A DNA stretch of 64,000 nt from Prosopocoilus inquinatus (Eukaryota; Arthropoda; Insecta; Coleoptera; Lucanidae), in assembly GCA_036172665.1 (NCBI GenBank), contig CM069872.1, forward strand, positions 40,720,101-40,784,100, read 5' to 3'. Under the pieces are notes generated by a model. It made no database searches. It worked only from the letters and a program-made list of their open reading frames with translations, and was not told the DNA's origin. The position numbers were made by a program, and so were the translations under genes. Below, one piece after another: positions 1 through 11,500 of this stretch (position 1 is its first letter; every line of letters begins with the position of its first letter).

Positions 1-284
1 AGAGACTGCAAATTCGGAAGCAAGAATTATCTAGCTTAAACTGTATTCGAATGAGGACGTAAAAGCGGCAGCCAATGCTGAGAACTCTCGCTTAGGTTAA
101 ATGGTTTATATATAATTAATATTTTGGTCCACTGTAATGTCAATGTGACATTACTCCTTGAAAAGTCAAATGTATTTACGTATGTAACTAATGTTAAAGA
201 ACAATAAATTGAATGTAAAACGTATTAAAAAGAAAAGAAAGTTACAGTAAGTGCTCAAAATGTTCAGCATTCATTTCTAATCAC
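1..284. other. AT-rich sequence, nothing recognised
   Basis: No ORF, repeat or motif that I can assign. It ends in the 8-base target duplication of the element that follows. Confidence 0.4.
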
Positions 285-679
285 TATATATAGGAGAAAT
301 ATATTTTGCGCGGTTCAAATTCTAATGAAGCAGGCAGTATAAAATATTAGACCGTAGCGTGTGAACAAACGCGACGGCTGCGGAGACAATTAACGCCGCT
401 ACAGCAATGGTGTTACTCAGTATTACAAAAAACAGAGCAATATTGCCGCAATAAAAAATTACAGTTGTGTAATCAACTCTTCTTGTTTAAATGAGTAAAG
501 ATTTTCAGAATAATTAGTTGACCAGTTGTACCTCCACCGGCGGACTTTATTGCGACATTGCGTCATATAGTAAGAACGCCGTAAATTATTTTCACCGTTC
601 CATTACACAATGTGCCTGTTCGATACATTTTACGGCGCTACTGAAACGATGGCGTGTACTTATTCAAATCCTATGCTTA
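285..679. mobile_element. 395 bp non-autonomous hAT-like element, copy 1
   Basis: A second copy with the same ends lies at 35421-35816. Each copy is flanked by its own 8-base direct repeat: CTAATCAC at 277-284 and 680-687 here, GTTATTAC at the other. Both fit the hAT target pattern nTnnnnAn. The ends (TATATATAGGAG and, inverted, TAAGCATAGGAT) form only a weak terminal inverted repeat. There is no transposase; short ORFs inside are not conserved in frame between copies. An internal CAGTATAAAATATT looks like a TATA box. The superfamily call rests on target-site length and pattern, not on a transposase. Confidence 0.7.
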
Positions 680-689
680 CTAATCACAA

Positions 690-1099
690 TCGTGCTTTTC
701 TCAAACTGCCCGATTTAGAGTTTGTGGCCATTTGAGGAGTAACCGCCGTAAAAGCATCTTGGATTCGATTCTTGAGCTGCTGCTCGGTCGCGGGAAAAAG
801 AAAGGGTATTGACGATCGTCTTTTATAACCCGTTGAACTGAAGAAGGCGAAACACCTAGTTCACGTGAATCTTCTCTTTTGTTTCTTGCGCCATTTTCCT
901 CAAACGCATTCAGTACGGCTTCTTCATTTTCAACAGTTCAAACTCTTCTAGGAGCACCACTAATTTCGTTACAAGTCGGAATAACTTGACCCGTCTCTTG
1001 CGTTCTTACAACAGTCCTAAGGATCACCTTAGATCTAGGGAACAATTGGGAAAGTGCTGGGAATAAAACTTGTGCTGATGTTTCAACCGCACTCCCCAT
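690..1099 (-). pseudogene. Deleted transposase with DUF4817-type helix-turn-helix
   Basis: Read on the minus strand, 1099 down to about 845 encodes the helix-turn-helix part of the insect DUF4817 / DDE transposase family, including RTVVRTQETG, the TVENEEAVL block and SRELGVSPSSVQRVIK. An in-frame TGA lies at 938-940 where an Arg would be expected. At about 850-800 the frame jumps to LKNRIQDAFTAVTPQM, which resembles the extreme C-terminus of the same transposase. The whole DDE catalytic core is therefore missing. It abuts the right target duplication of the 395 bp element. It is a dead internal-deletion derivative; the family assignment is from recognised motifs only. Confidence 0.65.
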
Positions 1100-1306
1100 A
1101 AGTAATTATGACAAAAATCTCCATAAATAATTCGACATAATTATTGTAATTAGCAATGGAAAACATGAAGTATAATAAATCTTGAACCTTTCAAGTGACA
1201 GTTACAAACGTTAACAGCAGTATCATAATGAAGTGGACCAGTTTGTTCACATTTGTTTAGTATCAAGAATGCATTTCTAAGTATCTTAGCAATTTAACGA
1301 AAGCCT

Positions 1307-1567
1307 ATGGCCATCTTCTGTTACGCTGTTAGGATTGGCTATTGCTTTTTATTCTTAACTCGCTTATCCTCTGCGTTAGACAATTTTCGAATATGTTTCG
1401 CATTGCTATTAGCATTTGCCCTCTTTGGGGCGCGAGTTCTGGGACACGGTGTATACGGCCGATATATTGTAAAACAAATAAAATTGTCTGACCCACCATT
1501 TGCGTTACAAGAATTCATAGTAGATAGTAGAAAAACTATTTTTGACACAATAAAAGCAGACGCGTGA
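1307..1567 (+). other. Unassigned ORF with one predicted membrane segment
   Basis: 86 codons. The segment around FALLLAFALFGARVLGHG (about 1399-1455) is hydrophobic enough to span a membrane, and a possible splice acceptor (TGCGTTAG) lies just before it. Its position upstream of the prominin-like exons and a loose similarity to the region around prominin TM2 make a lost or real upstream exon possible. No good donor precedes the TGA at 1565 and the phase does not fit the exon at 5409 directly. It may equally be chance ORF. Confidence 0.2.
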
Positions 1568-2460
1568 AACGTTTTCCCACACACAATTTCTTAATATCGT
1601 GCAGTTAAGGATAAGTGCGATTTAAAACGCAGTATAGAGGATTTTCATGAAAAGCAGTTTCCAAACCGTAACAATATACAGATTTGGCCACAGTGTGTCT
1701 GAACATTCTGCATAATGCATGCAAAAGAGAAGACGCTATAAAAATAAAAGCCCACATCAGTTGGGAGTACCGCCCGGCGCGCATTATTCTTAAAATTTTT
1801 ATAAACAAATAAAATAAATTGAACGTATCTTGAATGGAACGGCCCTTAACTCACTGTACGATTTAATTTTCTCTCTGCAGTTTTATAAACTGTGAGCATC
1901 TTAATTAATTCGATAGTAATAAATAATTATTGTGAATAATTACATACATTGAACAGTGCAGCTCCGTGCGTGAGCCTATTGCATTCATCTATCAAAATGC
2001 CGATGATTGATAGTTGGGGGATGGGGATGAGAGATAATAACTTCGACAGACCACGAACACTTACGACGCGCATTGAAGAATTCACTTATATTTAATAAGG
2101 AATGTATTTAGCTAAAAAACAAGATCAGTTTTATGTAGTCTTGCGTAAAGTGTTTCCAGTGACAAATACGCCTTGGAGAAAATTTGGAAAACCAATTTTT
2201 TTAATTATTTATAGAAATATATTTGACAATCAGTTCTTTCTGAGTCAACTATTCGAAAAGACTATTAAGAATTAATAATAAAAATAATAATTAACTTGAT
2301 TTGGACAACAGGTATTATTTTCGAGACTATTTATACTTTATTTTTGCCTATTTTGCACATATGCGAGACTTTTTTATTGTAAACTTCCGCAGTCTACTCA
2401 TAACGTAGACGAGCAGTGAGGGGAGATAAAATTAAAGTTTTTTTCTTAATTCGTTTTTGA
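1568..2460. other. AT-rich non-coding sequence
   Basis: No ORF or repeat that I can assign. Only short shadow ORFs and A/T runs are visible. Confidence 0.4.
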
Positions 2461-2560
2461 CCAAATAATAATAATAATAATAGTTTATTGATACTAATTA
2501 AAATTCAGTTTACACACGTCAAAGATTAAAGATACCATATATTAACAAACATACAGGGTG
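2461..2560 (-). repeat. 3' tail of a minus-strand non-LTR retrotransposon
   Basis: Read on the minus strand the segment ends CAATAAACTATTATTATT..., a poly(A)-type signal followed by an (ATT)n tail. The same arrangement is seen at other LINE ends in the window (51.2 and 57.1 kb). No coding part is recognisable. A single TACAGGGTGTACC motif follows at about 2554, possibly one end of a TA-targeting inverted-repeat element. Confidence 0.4.
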
Positions 2561-3984
2561 TACCAAAACTTAGCACGTAATAATAAGAAAGTTACAGGAT
2601 GTCAAGTTTAAAGTTCTTATAAATTGATTATTATGATCTTTCACAGATTGTAACTGAAATTTTCCAGTCTTTCTTGCTCTTAAATCATTCGGAAGGAAAG
2701 TGTTTTCGGATGACGTTTGTTGATGAAATTGCATATGTCTTGTATGTCTAGTATTTTGTTCTTAGCAACTCTATAGAAAAGAATCGTGCCCAAGTATTCT
2801 TAGTTAATGTAATTCACCATTTTATGCGATTTAATCGCCCTCTTTAACACTTATAAAATTGACGTTTAAATAAATTTTTACATCAACTTGTTTCTAGTTT
2901 CGTTTTAATTAGTAAATGGCTCTGAGCAATGTGAACAGCATTTCTTGTATCTGTATTAAAAGAAAAAAAAAATAGTAGCAGTAACTTTTATATTACCAAT
3001 TTGTTATTATTTTTTTAATGTAAATAAGTAACTCTTAGATGCCGCAAAGTTCAATTGAAAACGTAGTTGGTTAATAGTTGATAACAGTTGCTTGATAAAC
3101 AATTCAAAATTGAACTTACTGTAACTTAATAATAATCTGAAAAGTCTTCAACTGCAATTTGTTATTTTTTTATTATCTTTCTAGACCGTTTCGCAAAAGT
3201 GCATCGTCAGTAGAAATGTAGTATAATCTTCAAGATAAAGAAAAAATATATAATACATTTAAACACTTAAAATCAAATAAAGCTTACTTTATCATCTAGA
3301 GTAACATGTATAGTATTTGGAATTTTTTTTTTTGTGTATGACAAATGTTTTTTTTTTGTAAATAAATAAATTTGAAAAGTTGAGATTTGTTATTTAACTG
3401 GTACACACTGTGCATTAAATAAAATATTTGATATATGTTGAGGAATCAGATGCAATACCAATTAATCAGTAGGAAAAGATGTTTGTTTATTAAGAATTGT
3501 TTTGGAAAATAAATGACAATTTAAAAATATTTCTGAATTTTCTGGTATATCTAATTTGTTTCCTTTTGAAAGATTATGTAACAATAATAAGTATTACAGG
3601 AAGAATTAAAATTAACAAATTGCAGTTGAAAACTTTCAAATTATTATTAATTGCTAATAACTGCAAATATCGTGGAGAACATACCTAATATTTTAGTTAT
3701 TGAGTTTTCAACGAAAGTTTATTAGAAAAAAAAGCTTTACATTGATCTCCTCTAGCTTCAATTTTGGTCTTTTACAAACGTTATGGGATACCCTGTATAT
3801 CTTTTGTTCTGAAAATTACACTTGCACTCCCCGTTTGAAAATCGCTCTCTTATCGTATCGGAAGCTTCTGTCTACTTTGTATTTTAAATAGGAGCAGACA
3901 ATATTCGTTTGAAATTTAGATTATCTTGTAGATACTAACTATGATTATGGCTTTCTACATCGACGATTGATTAATAAAATTTGA
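2561..3984. other. AT-rich non-coding sequence
   Basis: Long poly-A and poly-T runs and short ORFs (3497-3688, 3700-3891) with no recognisable family. No prominin-like exon was found here, although loop 1 exons would be expected upstream of 5409. Confidence 0.35.
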
Positions 3985-4755
3985 CAATCATTTTATAGAA
4001 ATTACAGTTCAATTTGTTCATACATGGGAACAATTTACCGATTGATTGATTTTACTACAGATGTGCGAGTGGCATTGGCAGTTGTTGCTATTGGCTAAAG
4101 TAAAAGTCTTCTGTCGGTATACTGATAAATAGTGGCGTCCCTAAATTTGAAAATCCGGAATCAGATCGGGAGCACTCATTTTTTAAATATTATCTAGGAC
4201 TGCAATTATTAGGAGAATTTTTGGCCGGGAAAAGTTGGGGGAGTGAGGAGGAGCTTGCACTCCTCTAAGTAAGTTTTATTTGCTTCTGTTGTAGCTAGAG
4301 GAATTAATAAATGTTGACGATCATTTTATAGAAATTACAGTTCCATTTTTTTCATACACGGAAACAATTTACTAATTGATTGATTTTACTGCAGATGTGC
4401 GAGTGACATTGGCAGTTGTTGCTATTGCTAAAGTGAAAGTCTTCTATCGGTATACTTATAAATAGCGGCGTCTCTAAATTTGAAACTCCGGGATCAGATT
4501 GAAAGCACTCATTATTTAAATATTTTCTAGGACTGCAATTATTAGGAGAATTTTTGTCCGGGAAAAGTTGGGGGAGTGAGGAGAAGCTTGCACTCCTCTA
4601 AGTAAGTTTTATTTGCTTCTGTTGTAGCTAGAGGAATTAATAAATGTTGACAATCATTTTATAGAAATTACAGTTCCATTTTTTTCATACACGGAAACAA
4701 TTTACTAATTGATTGATTTTACTGCAGATGTGCGAGTGGCATTGGCAGTTGTTGC
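3985..4755. repeat. Tandem repeat, about 2.3 copies of 333 bp
   Basis: The motif ATGTGCGAGTG recurs at 4061, 4395 and 4728 with matching flanks, giving a unit of 333-334 bp. Copies differ by scattered substitutions. It lies just upstream of the first recognised prominin-like exon, probably within an intron. No coding potential. Confidence 0.8.
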
Positions 4756-5408
4756 CACTGATCCACGTAATTTGAAAGAAAACAAAGTTTGACGTGTCAA
4801 AATTAAGAAGTTTCCTTATTTTGGAATCACGACTGTGATTGGGAAGAATACTTGCTTGTCATTGTTAGTAATGGTAAAGTTAAAGAAAATTACATCATTC
4901 ATAACATTTACTAATGTTAACCCATCCTCAAAAATAATAACCAAGAAATTGTAATCCATTTTCTGACGTCCGTATTTTTTAGTAGCACCAACAAAAAAAT
5001 TTTTTTTAGTAATACCAACTACCTTCTAGTCTACTCTGATGTCAACAGATCGTGAACAGGAAATAATAATTATCGCTAGCATTTTTAAAATTGAAAAATA
5101 AATAAGGTTGTAAAGGGAAGTCATTGAGGTAGTATCAGAGGAGACGACAATGACCAAATTTTGTTACAAGAAACGGCTTGATTAAGGATCACACACCTTT
5201 GACATTTTCTTGAGTTTTTAATAGATGATCAATAGTAACTGTTTTCTGTAAATTTGTTTTGTCAAAATCTATCTGAAGTTTGGTTAATGCTAATATCTAA
5301 TATCACTAATATCACAAGTTTAAGCAAACTTAGGATTTGTAATAACCGCGCCCACAGGCACAAGATAATAAATCCTAGGAATTATAAGATCTTCCTGTTC
5401 TCTTACAG

Positions 5409-5547
5409 TTGCTCACCGACACGAACTTGATATACTTGGAACACATCAGTCAAGATAAGGAGTTCGATAGTGCCATTGCCGAAGCACTCACCGCGTTCGA
5501 CGATATTCCAGAACGCGTCTCCTTGGAAACCTCATCCCAACGTACAG
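5409..5547 (+). CDS. Prominin-like exon a: extracellular loop 1
   Basis: The acceptor TTCTCTTACAG ends at 5408 and the donor ACAG|GTAATC follows 5547. The exon begins on a codon boundary and ends in phase 1, which fits the exon at 13337. It encodes LLTDTNLIYLEHIS, then AIAEALTAFDDIPERV and ETSSQRT. The FDDIPERV stretch corresponds to the conserved 'DIP.rV' segment in the helical part of prominin loop 1. It is hydrophilic and helical with no membrane segment. It ends where the 7.8 kb intron begins. Confidence 0.82.
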
Positions 5548-8500
5548 GTAATCCAACAAATTCGCACCTGATGCTGCGAATTTTTCAGTTATTTAATCGC
5601 AACTCGCCGATTACTCACTCTGAAAGCTTAGCTTTAATGAAGAACGCAAAAAAAATCGTACAATAGAAGGGGGAGGGCGCTTTGTTGGGAACGTTTTCGG
5701 AGAAGTGAAATTGTGTAACTGTTGAAAAGGTTTTTCCGACAATGACATGGATTAAATTTAATATCCCTTTCTTACTGCCTCTTATTTTTTAATTAAGTGG
5801 CCATTATTAAAATTGTTTGCTCTTATGTAAAAAGAGGCAGGTTTAATTTGGTCGTACGTTTTCAAGTTAAAAATTTTATGCTGTAACGTACGGATGGGGG
5901 TTGAAAAAAAACGTAATTACGGGAAAGAGAATAAAGAAATCATTACTTTAACCGGGACGATGAAACGCCCTCTTTCTACCCAAAACTTTTAACTACTCCA
6001 CGCAAAACTATTTACCATTGTCAATGCAATTGTCTTCGGGGATTTTATGGGGCCTTAAAGTTTTTATTTTTTTATTGCTAATTTCTTCTAATAGAGGTTG
6101 CTTAGATTGAGGGCAAATTATTTTTAATTGATTTTCATTTTTGTTCTTGTTTTCTTAGGGTTGACAAAAAAGCGATTTCGAAAAAGAGAAAGAAGAAATC
6201 TTTACTTTAACCGGGACGACGACGCCCCCTTTCTACCCAAACCTTTTAACTACTCCACGCAAAACTTTTTGCCATTGTCAATGCAATTATCTTCGGGGAT
6301 TTTATGAGGTCTTAAAGTTTTAATTTTTATTTTATTGATAATTTCATCTAATACAGGTTGCTTAGATTAAGGACAAATTATTTTTAATTGATTTTAATTT
6401 TTGTTCTTTTTTTCTTAGGGTTGACAAAAAAGCGATTTCGGAAAAGAGAGTAAAGAAGTCTTTGTTTTAACCAGGACGACGAAATGCCCTCTTTCTACTC
6501 AATCCTTTTAACTTATTTTATTTTAAAGTATTTTTAAAATTGAGTTTTGATTTTTAAAAGGTTTAAATTTCTTACTTTCAATTTTAAGTTCTATTTTTTT
6601 TTTCAATTTCAATTTTTAGAGACCAGTGTCAATGCCATTATCTTCGGGCGTTTTATAGGGTCTTCAAGTTTTATTTATTTATTTTTTTGAGTACTAATTT
6701 CTTCTAATGGAGGTATAGACATGTTTAGATCGGAGGCAAATTATTTTTAATTGATATTCATTTTTTTCTTGTTTTCTGGACTGAGTTAGTTAGTTAGATT
6801 GGGTCTTATTTGTTTCTTGGACTTTTGAATTCGGAATTTTGATTGAGTTTTGAGTATTTTGTTCTGTTTCGACTGTTCATTGCCAGTTTTCTGCTTGCCC
6901 TGAATGCAATTAGGCGAGTTTTAATTAATTTAACCTTGGGGTGGTTTGGAGGCAAATTATTTTGAATTTATATTCATTTTTTTCTTGTTTTCTGAACTGA
7001 GTTGAGTTAGATTTGGGTCTTATTTGTTTCTTGGAATTTTGAATTCGGAATTTTGATTGAGTTTTGAATAATTTTTTGTGTTTCAAATGTTCATTGCTAG
7101 TTTTCTGCTTGCCCTGAATGCAGTTAGGCGAGTTTTAATTAATTTAACCTTGAGGTGGTTTGGGCTGAGATTTTATTAGTTGAGTTTTTAATACTCGCTA
7201 CTACTTGAGCTTTCAATTTAAAATTTTTAGTTTTTACTTTTTGAATTTGATAAAGTTTTGATTAATTTTGAGTCTCAATTTCTTGCTTGAGTTGAACTGA
7301 GTTAAGTTAAATTCGATTGCCCTTAATTCTAATCGAGTTTATTTTTTTATGTTTTGAAGTTTTAGATTTTTTGAACTTTTCATATATTTTTTAGCATTTT
7401 TTATTTGGGCTGAAACAAGTTAATTTTATTTTAGTTGAATTGACATTGTTCGAGATGGTTTTTGAATGTTTACTTTATACAGTTTTTATAACATACATAT
7501 TTACTTCTAATTTATTTTGAGTTCTAAGTTTTTTATTACTTTTTAGATTTAATTTTTTGAAGTTTTCATCTTTTGTTTTAAGCTTATTTACATGACAAGG
7601 AAAGGGACACATTTCTCTGCCACATTATTTTAAGTTACTTTCTTGCTCACATTGTTACTATTTCTACTATTTTTTGAATCTACTTTAAATCCCAAACCTC
7701 TTTCCGGAATTGTCGAAACTACGTCTCCTCTCTTCCCTCTCAGATTGACGGCCTTTCTCTTTTTACCTACATTGTACAAAATATTTAAAAAAATTAACTA
7801 AATTAATTGAAATACTCAATCTTCAAAATAAAGTACATATGTGAAAAATAAAATTATATTAGTTTACGTTTATTAAAATTATAGCTATCAAAATTATACT
7901 TAACAAAATAAAAATTGAAAATATTAAGTGCTTGACAAATACAATACTCGTAAGCCTAATCAAGATTGCAACAAAAAAAAATCGATTGAATTGAATCAGA
8001 GAGAATGTGCACAGGTGTACTTAATAGACACTGTGAATACCTCTTGCGGAATAAAATAATTTTTGGCCTTATTTTAGAAATTTATGAAGAAAGCCCGGAC
8101 ACATCCATTTTTAATCTGAAAAATACGTCTTCTAAAGTAAAATTTGAATATACAGGGTGACTACGTAAGAATTCTTACCCCCTTTAACTTTTTTATTTTT
8201 GATTTTAGAAAAAAATGCTTAATACAAAACTTAAAGGGACTAATTCAAAGTTTCTCTGTGTGCTCACAGAAAAACAATTGATGGTCGGATGAACGAGATA
8301 TAAACTTAAGACTTTTTAAATGGAACACCTGTATATTGTTACGTTTTTCGATTCTAAAGTAAATTCTATTGAGACTACATGTATAATAAAAGTAATAATT
8401 TAGAAGGTTCTATAAAATAATTCTTGCTTAGTTTTTTTTTTTATAAAGAAAAAAGATAAAAGAAGTTGTAGAATTTATTTCAGTACTGCATATTCACAAA

Positions 8501-11500
8501 AAAAAAACAATTGATCGTGGGATACCCAAAAAAGTAAACGAAGTTTTGATTTTAAATAAAATAACATTAAATAAAATTTTACTTTTAACATATTTAAATC
8601 GTTTAGATGATTTCTAGAAATTAACTTTTAAACCAGAAACGAAAAAATATTTCGGAAAAATTATTGAACTTTCAAAAATGAAATGAAAATTTAACGTAAA
8701 ACATTCGAAGCGTCCTCAATTTTTTTTTACGCAAAGTATAAATCTTTTAACATGTTTTGAATCACATCTCTTAGTATAAAGGGATCATTACTCAAGTTTT
8801 CTATTTCTAAAATTCAAAAATATAATAAATTAAATAGGAATTATTTTACAGACACCTTCTACATTATTAGTCTTTTTTTATAAACGTAGTCCCAGTAGAA
8901 TTTAATTTAGAATTGAAAATCGTAATAATAAACAGGATATTCAATTTTTTAAAAAAAAGCTTAAATTTAGTTTATCAATTTTTTTTGTGCGAACACACAG
9001 AAACACCTTGAATTAGTCTATACAAGTTTTGTATAAACATTTTTTCATGAAATCAAAAATAAAAGAGTTAAAGGGGGTAGGAATTCTCGCGTAGTCACCC
9101 TGTACAGGGTAATTGATGTATTTGCAGCAATAAATAGACGAGTCTTGTTAAATGGATCAACCTTTATTTTTTAATTCTACTTGATCAGTTAAGCTTAACG
9201 ACTTACAATCAGAGCTGTGCCGAGTACCAAAAAACAGTATTCGCAGCAATTCGAGTACGAATATTAATATTGTTTTACTCGTAAGTACTTTACTCGAAAG
9301 TACGGTTGCCAAAAAAAAATACGAGCACGAGTATTATCCGTAATAATATAAGTAATAAGTACGAGTACTCTAATAAGGAGTGTCTTTTTTTAATCTGCTG
9401 TCCATTGAGTTGTGACTACGCGTAATTAGGAGCAATGTATGCAGTGTCACAAAAAAAATGTCCATCTTTTATAGGCTGACACTAATAGAGCACCTACAAA
9501 GCAGCGGCGTTCCCCCACTCTCAATTTCTTGGGAGAATCGTAATTTCATTCATAGAGAGATATCCGGCAAATAAATACAACAGTCGCAGTTGGGTGGTGG
9601 GGATACTCTTCTCTGTTAGCCCCCATTTCTGCATAGAGTACAGTTTAGTTTAGTTTAGTTTAGTTTATTAAATCCTCCAAAGACAAAGAACATGTGTAGA
9701 GTGTGTCAGGTACATAGTATGTATTATTTTATTGACTAGAAACAATAAATAAGACATTATTGTTACAGGGAGAAAAATTTATCTAAATAATGTATGAAAT
9801 ATGAAATCGATTGCAGAAAAAGTATATTAAGTATTTACATAGTTGTTTGATATTTTGTTTGAAAATATCAATTTAAAAAACTTGCGTCAAAAAAATAATT
9901 TTAATAAATTTCTGTTTAACGTTGAGCCATTTTATATGACCGAAATTTTTGGAAAAATATAATTGAATAATCTGTTCAAGCAACTTCAAACTCTTGTAAT
10001 TTGAAAAATCAATAGCATAGGAATATTTTGTGTGAGGTATTAAGGTGAGATCGATTTAGTGATATGTGACGCATAGGGAATGGATACAATTTTTGAGACA
10101 CCCAGTATAAACAAAACCATTCACAGCACTCTGCCGAATAAAAAAAACACTGGATATATTTTTCTACAACTGCCGAAAAACGTTAACATTTTGTCTCATT
10201 TGTTATGCTCGATGCTTGTTTTCCACATACGTACTTGTTTGTATGTTAACAACACAAAAAAAATTACTTTTGCTTCTAATAGTATAATCTGCTATTAATT
10301 ATATACGTGAAGTATTTTTTTACGCACTTAATATAATAATAACTATTTTTTCTTTATGTATTTCAATTCCAATTAAACCACAAAAACTTTTGAAAGCTTT
10401 TATTTAAGTAACAAAGAGGAAACGTTGCGTTCATCATTCATTGCAAGGGGAAAAGTCGGACGGCAAGAAAACTCGTGAAAAGGATTCGTTTAAGTTGGCA
10501 ACACATTTATGAGCATTTTCTTATTCAACTATTTGCAGTGCAACCAGATATGTTTTGTCGATTAATTTGACAGATATTTGACTTAGCAACAAAATCATTG
10601 GTTGGGTCTAATACTTACTTTGAATCTGAAACACTTGTCAAAATTGAAGGCTGTCAGCGTCGAGCCGTCAACAAACAGGAAGTTACTCCAGTTGTGCCAT
10701 TTCAAAATAAAATTCAACGTTGCCAATTCAGACAGTTCTACTTGACCACTTTGTACAGGGTGGATTAAATTCGATGCCTCTTATGGGCATTTCCGTAACT
10801 ATAAGAGATAGAAAAATACTAGTGACCAAGTCTAGATCTCTTTTTTGGAGATTAAGTCAATAGTGTAAACAAAAATTGGATATCTTCTTTTGTTTTCAAG
10901 TTATGGCCAAAAATTGACATTTTCGACTTTTCGTTTTTCGGTCATATCTCGTTTATTTCTAGAAATATTCGAAAATTGTTTGATCATTATTAGGACACTT
11001 TTTGGAATACAATTCAGTGGTGTAGTTACTTTTTTAATATTTACTCAAATTTTCAAGTTATAACATAAAGTTATATTTTTTTAAATAGAAATTATAGTAG
11101 GCAATGCCCTCATTAAATAGAGATTTTTTTTCTGTTTTCAAAAATATATATACTTTGTTGGGTTTATTTCTTATAATTAATAGGAAAAATGCCATTTTTG
11201 TTATTAGCCTTGCGTATCCTAGTCTCAGTAGACTGGCTTCAATGCAGTGTCAACATTTTTTTTTGTTTTTATTAAATATTAACGAACTTTCAAACCTTTA
11301 GGCAGTTTTGGCCGCGTAAAGAATTTCATATTCACTTTATTTTACAAAATTCTGTTTGAGAAATGTAGCACCCATCGCGACCGATCTGGCAAAAGCTTTT
11401 TTGTTTTTATTAAATATGAATGCACGCAAATTTAGTTTGATACATGTCCGATTTTGTTATATTTTACTATTTGTGTGTTTGTTTTTGTTTTTCGTGTTTT

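Noticed and set aside
518..718. ORF shared by the two 395 bp elements (also 35654-35845)
   Set aside because: The frames diverge between copies and the ORF runs past the element end; no domain.
1307..1567. TM2 exon of the prominin-like gene
   Set aside because: Membrane segment and position are suggestive, but no convincing donor, phase mismatch with 5409, and only loose similarity; kept as an unassigned ORF.
9641..9665. Telomere-like TTTAG repeat
   Set aside because: The unit is not the insect TTAGG or beetle TCAGG repeat; with the adjacent ATTAAATCC it reads better as a LINE tail on the minus strand.
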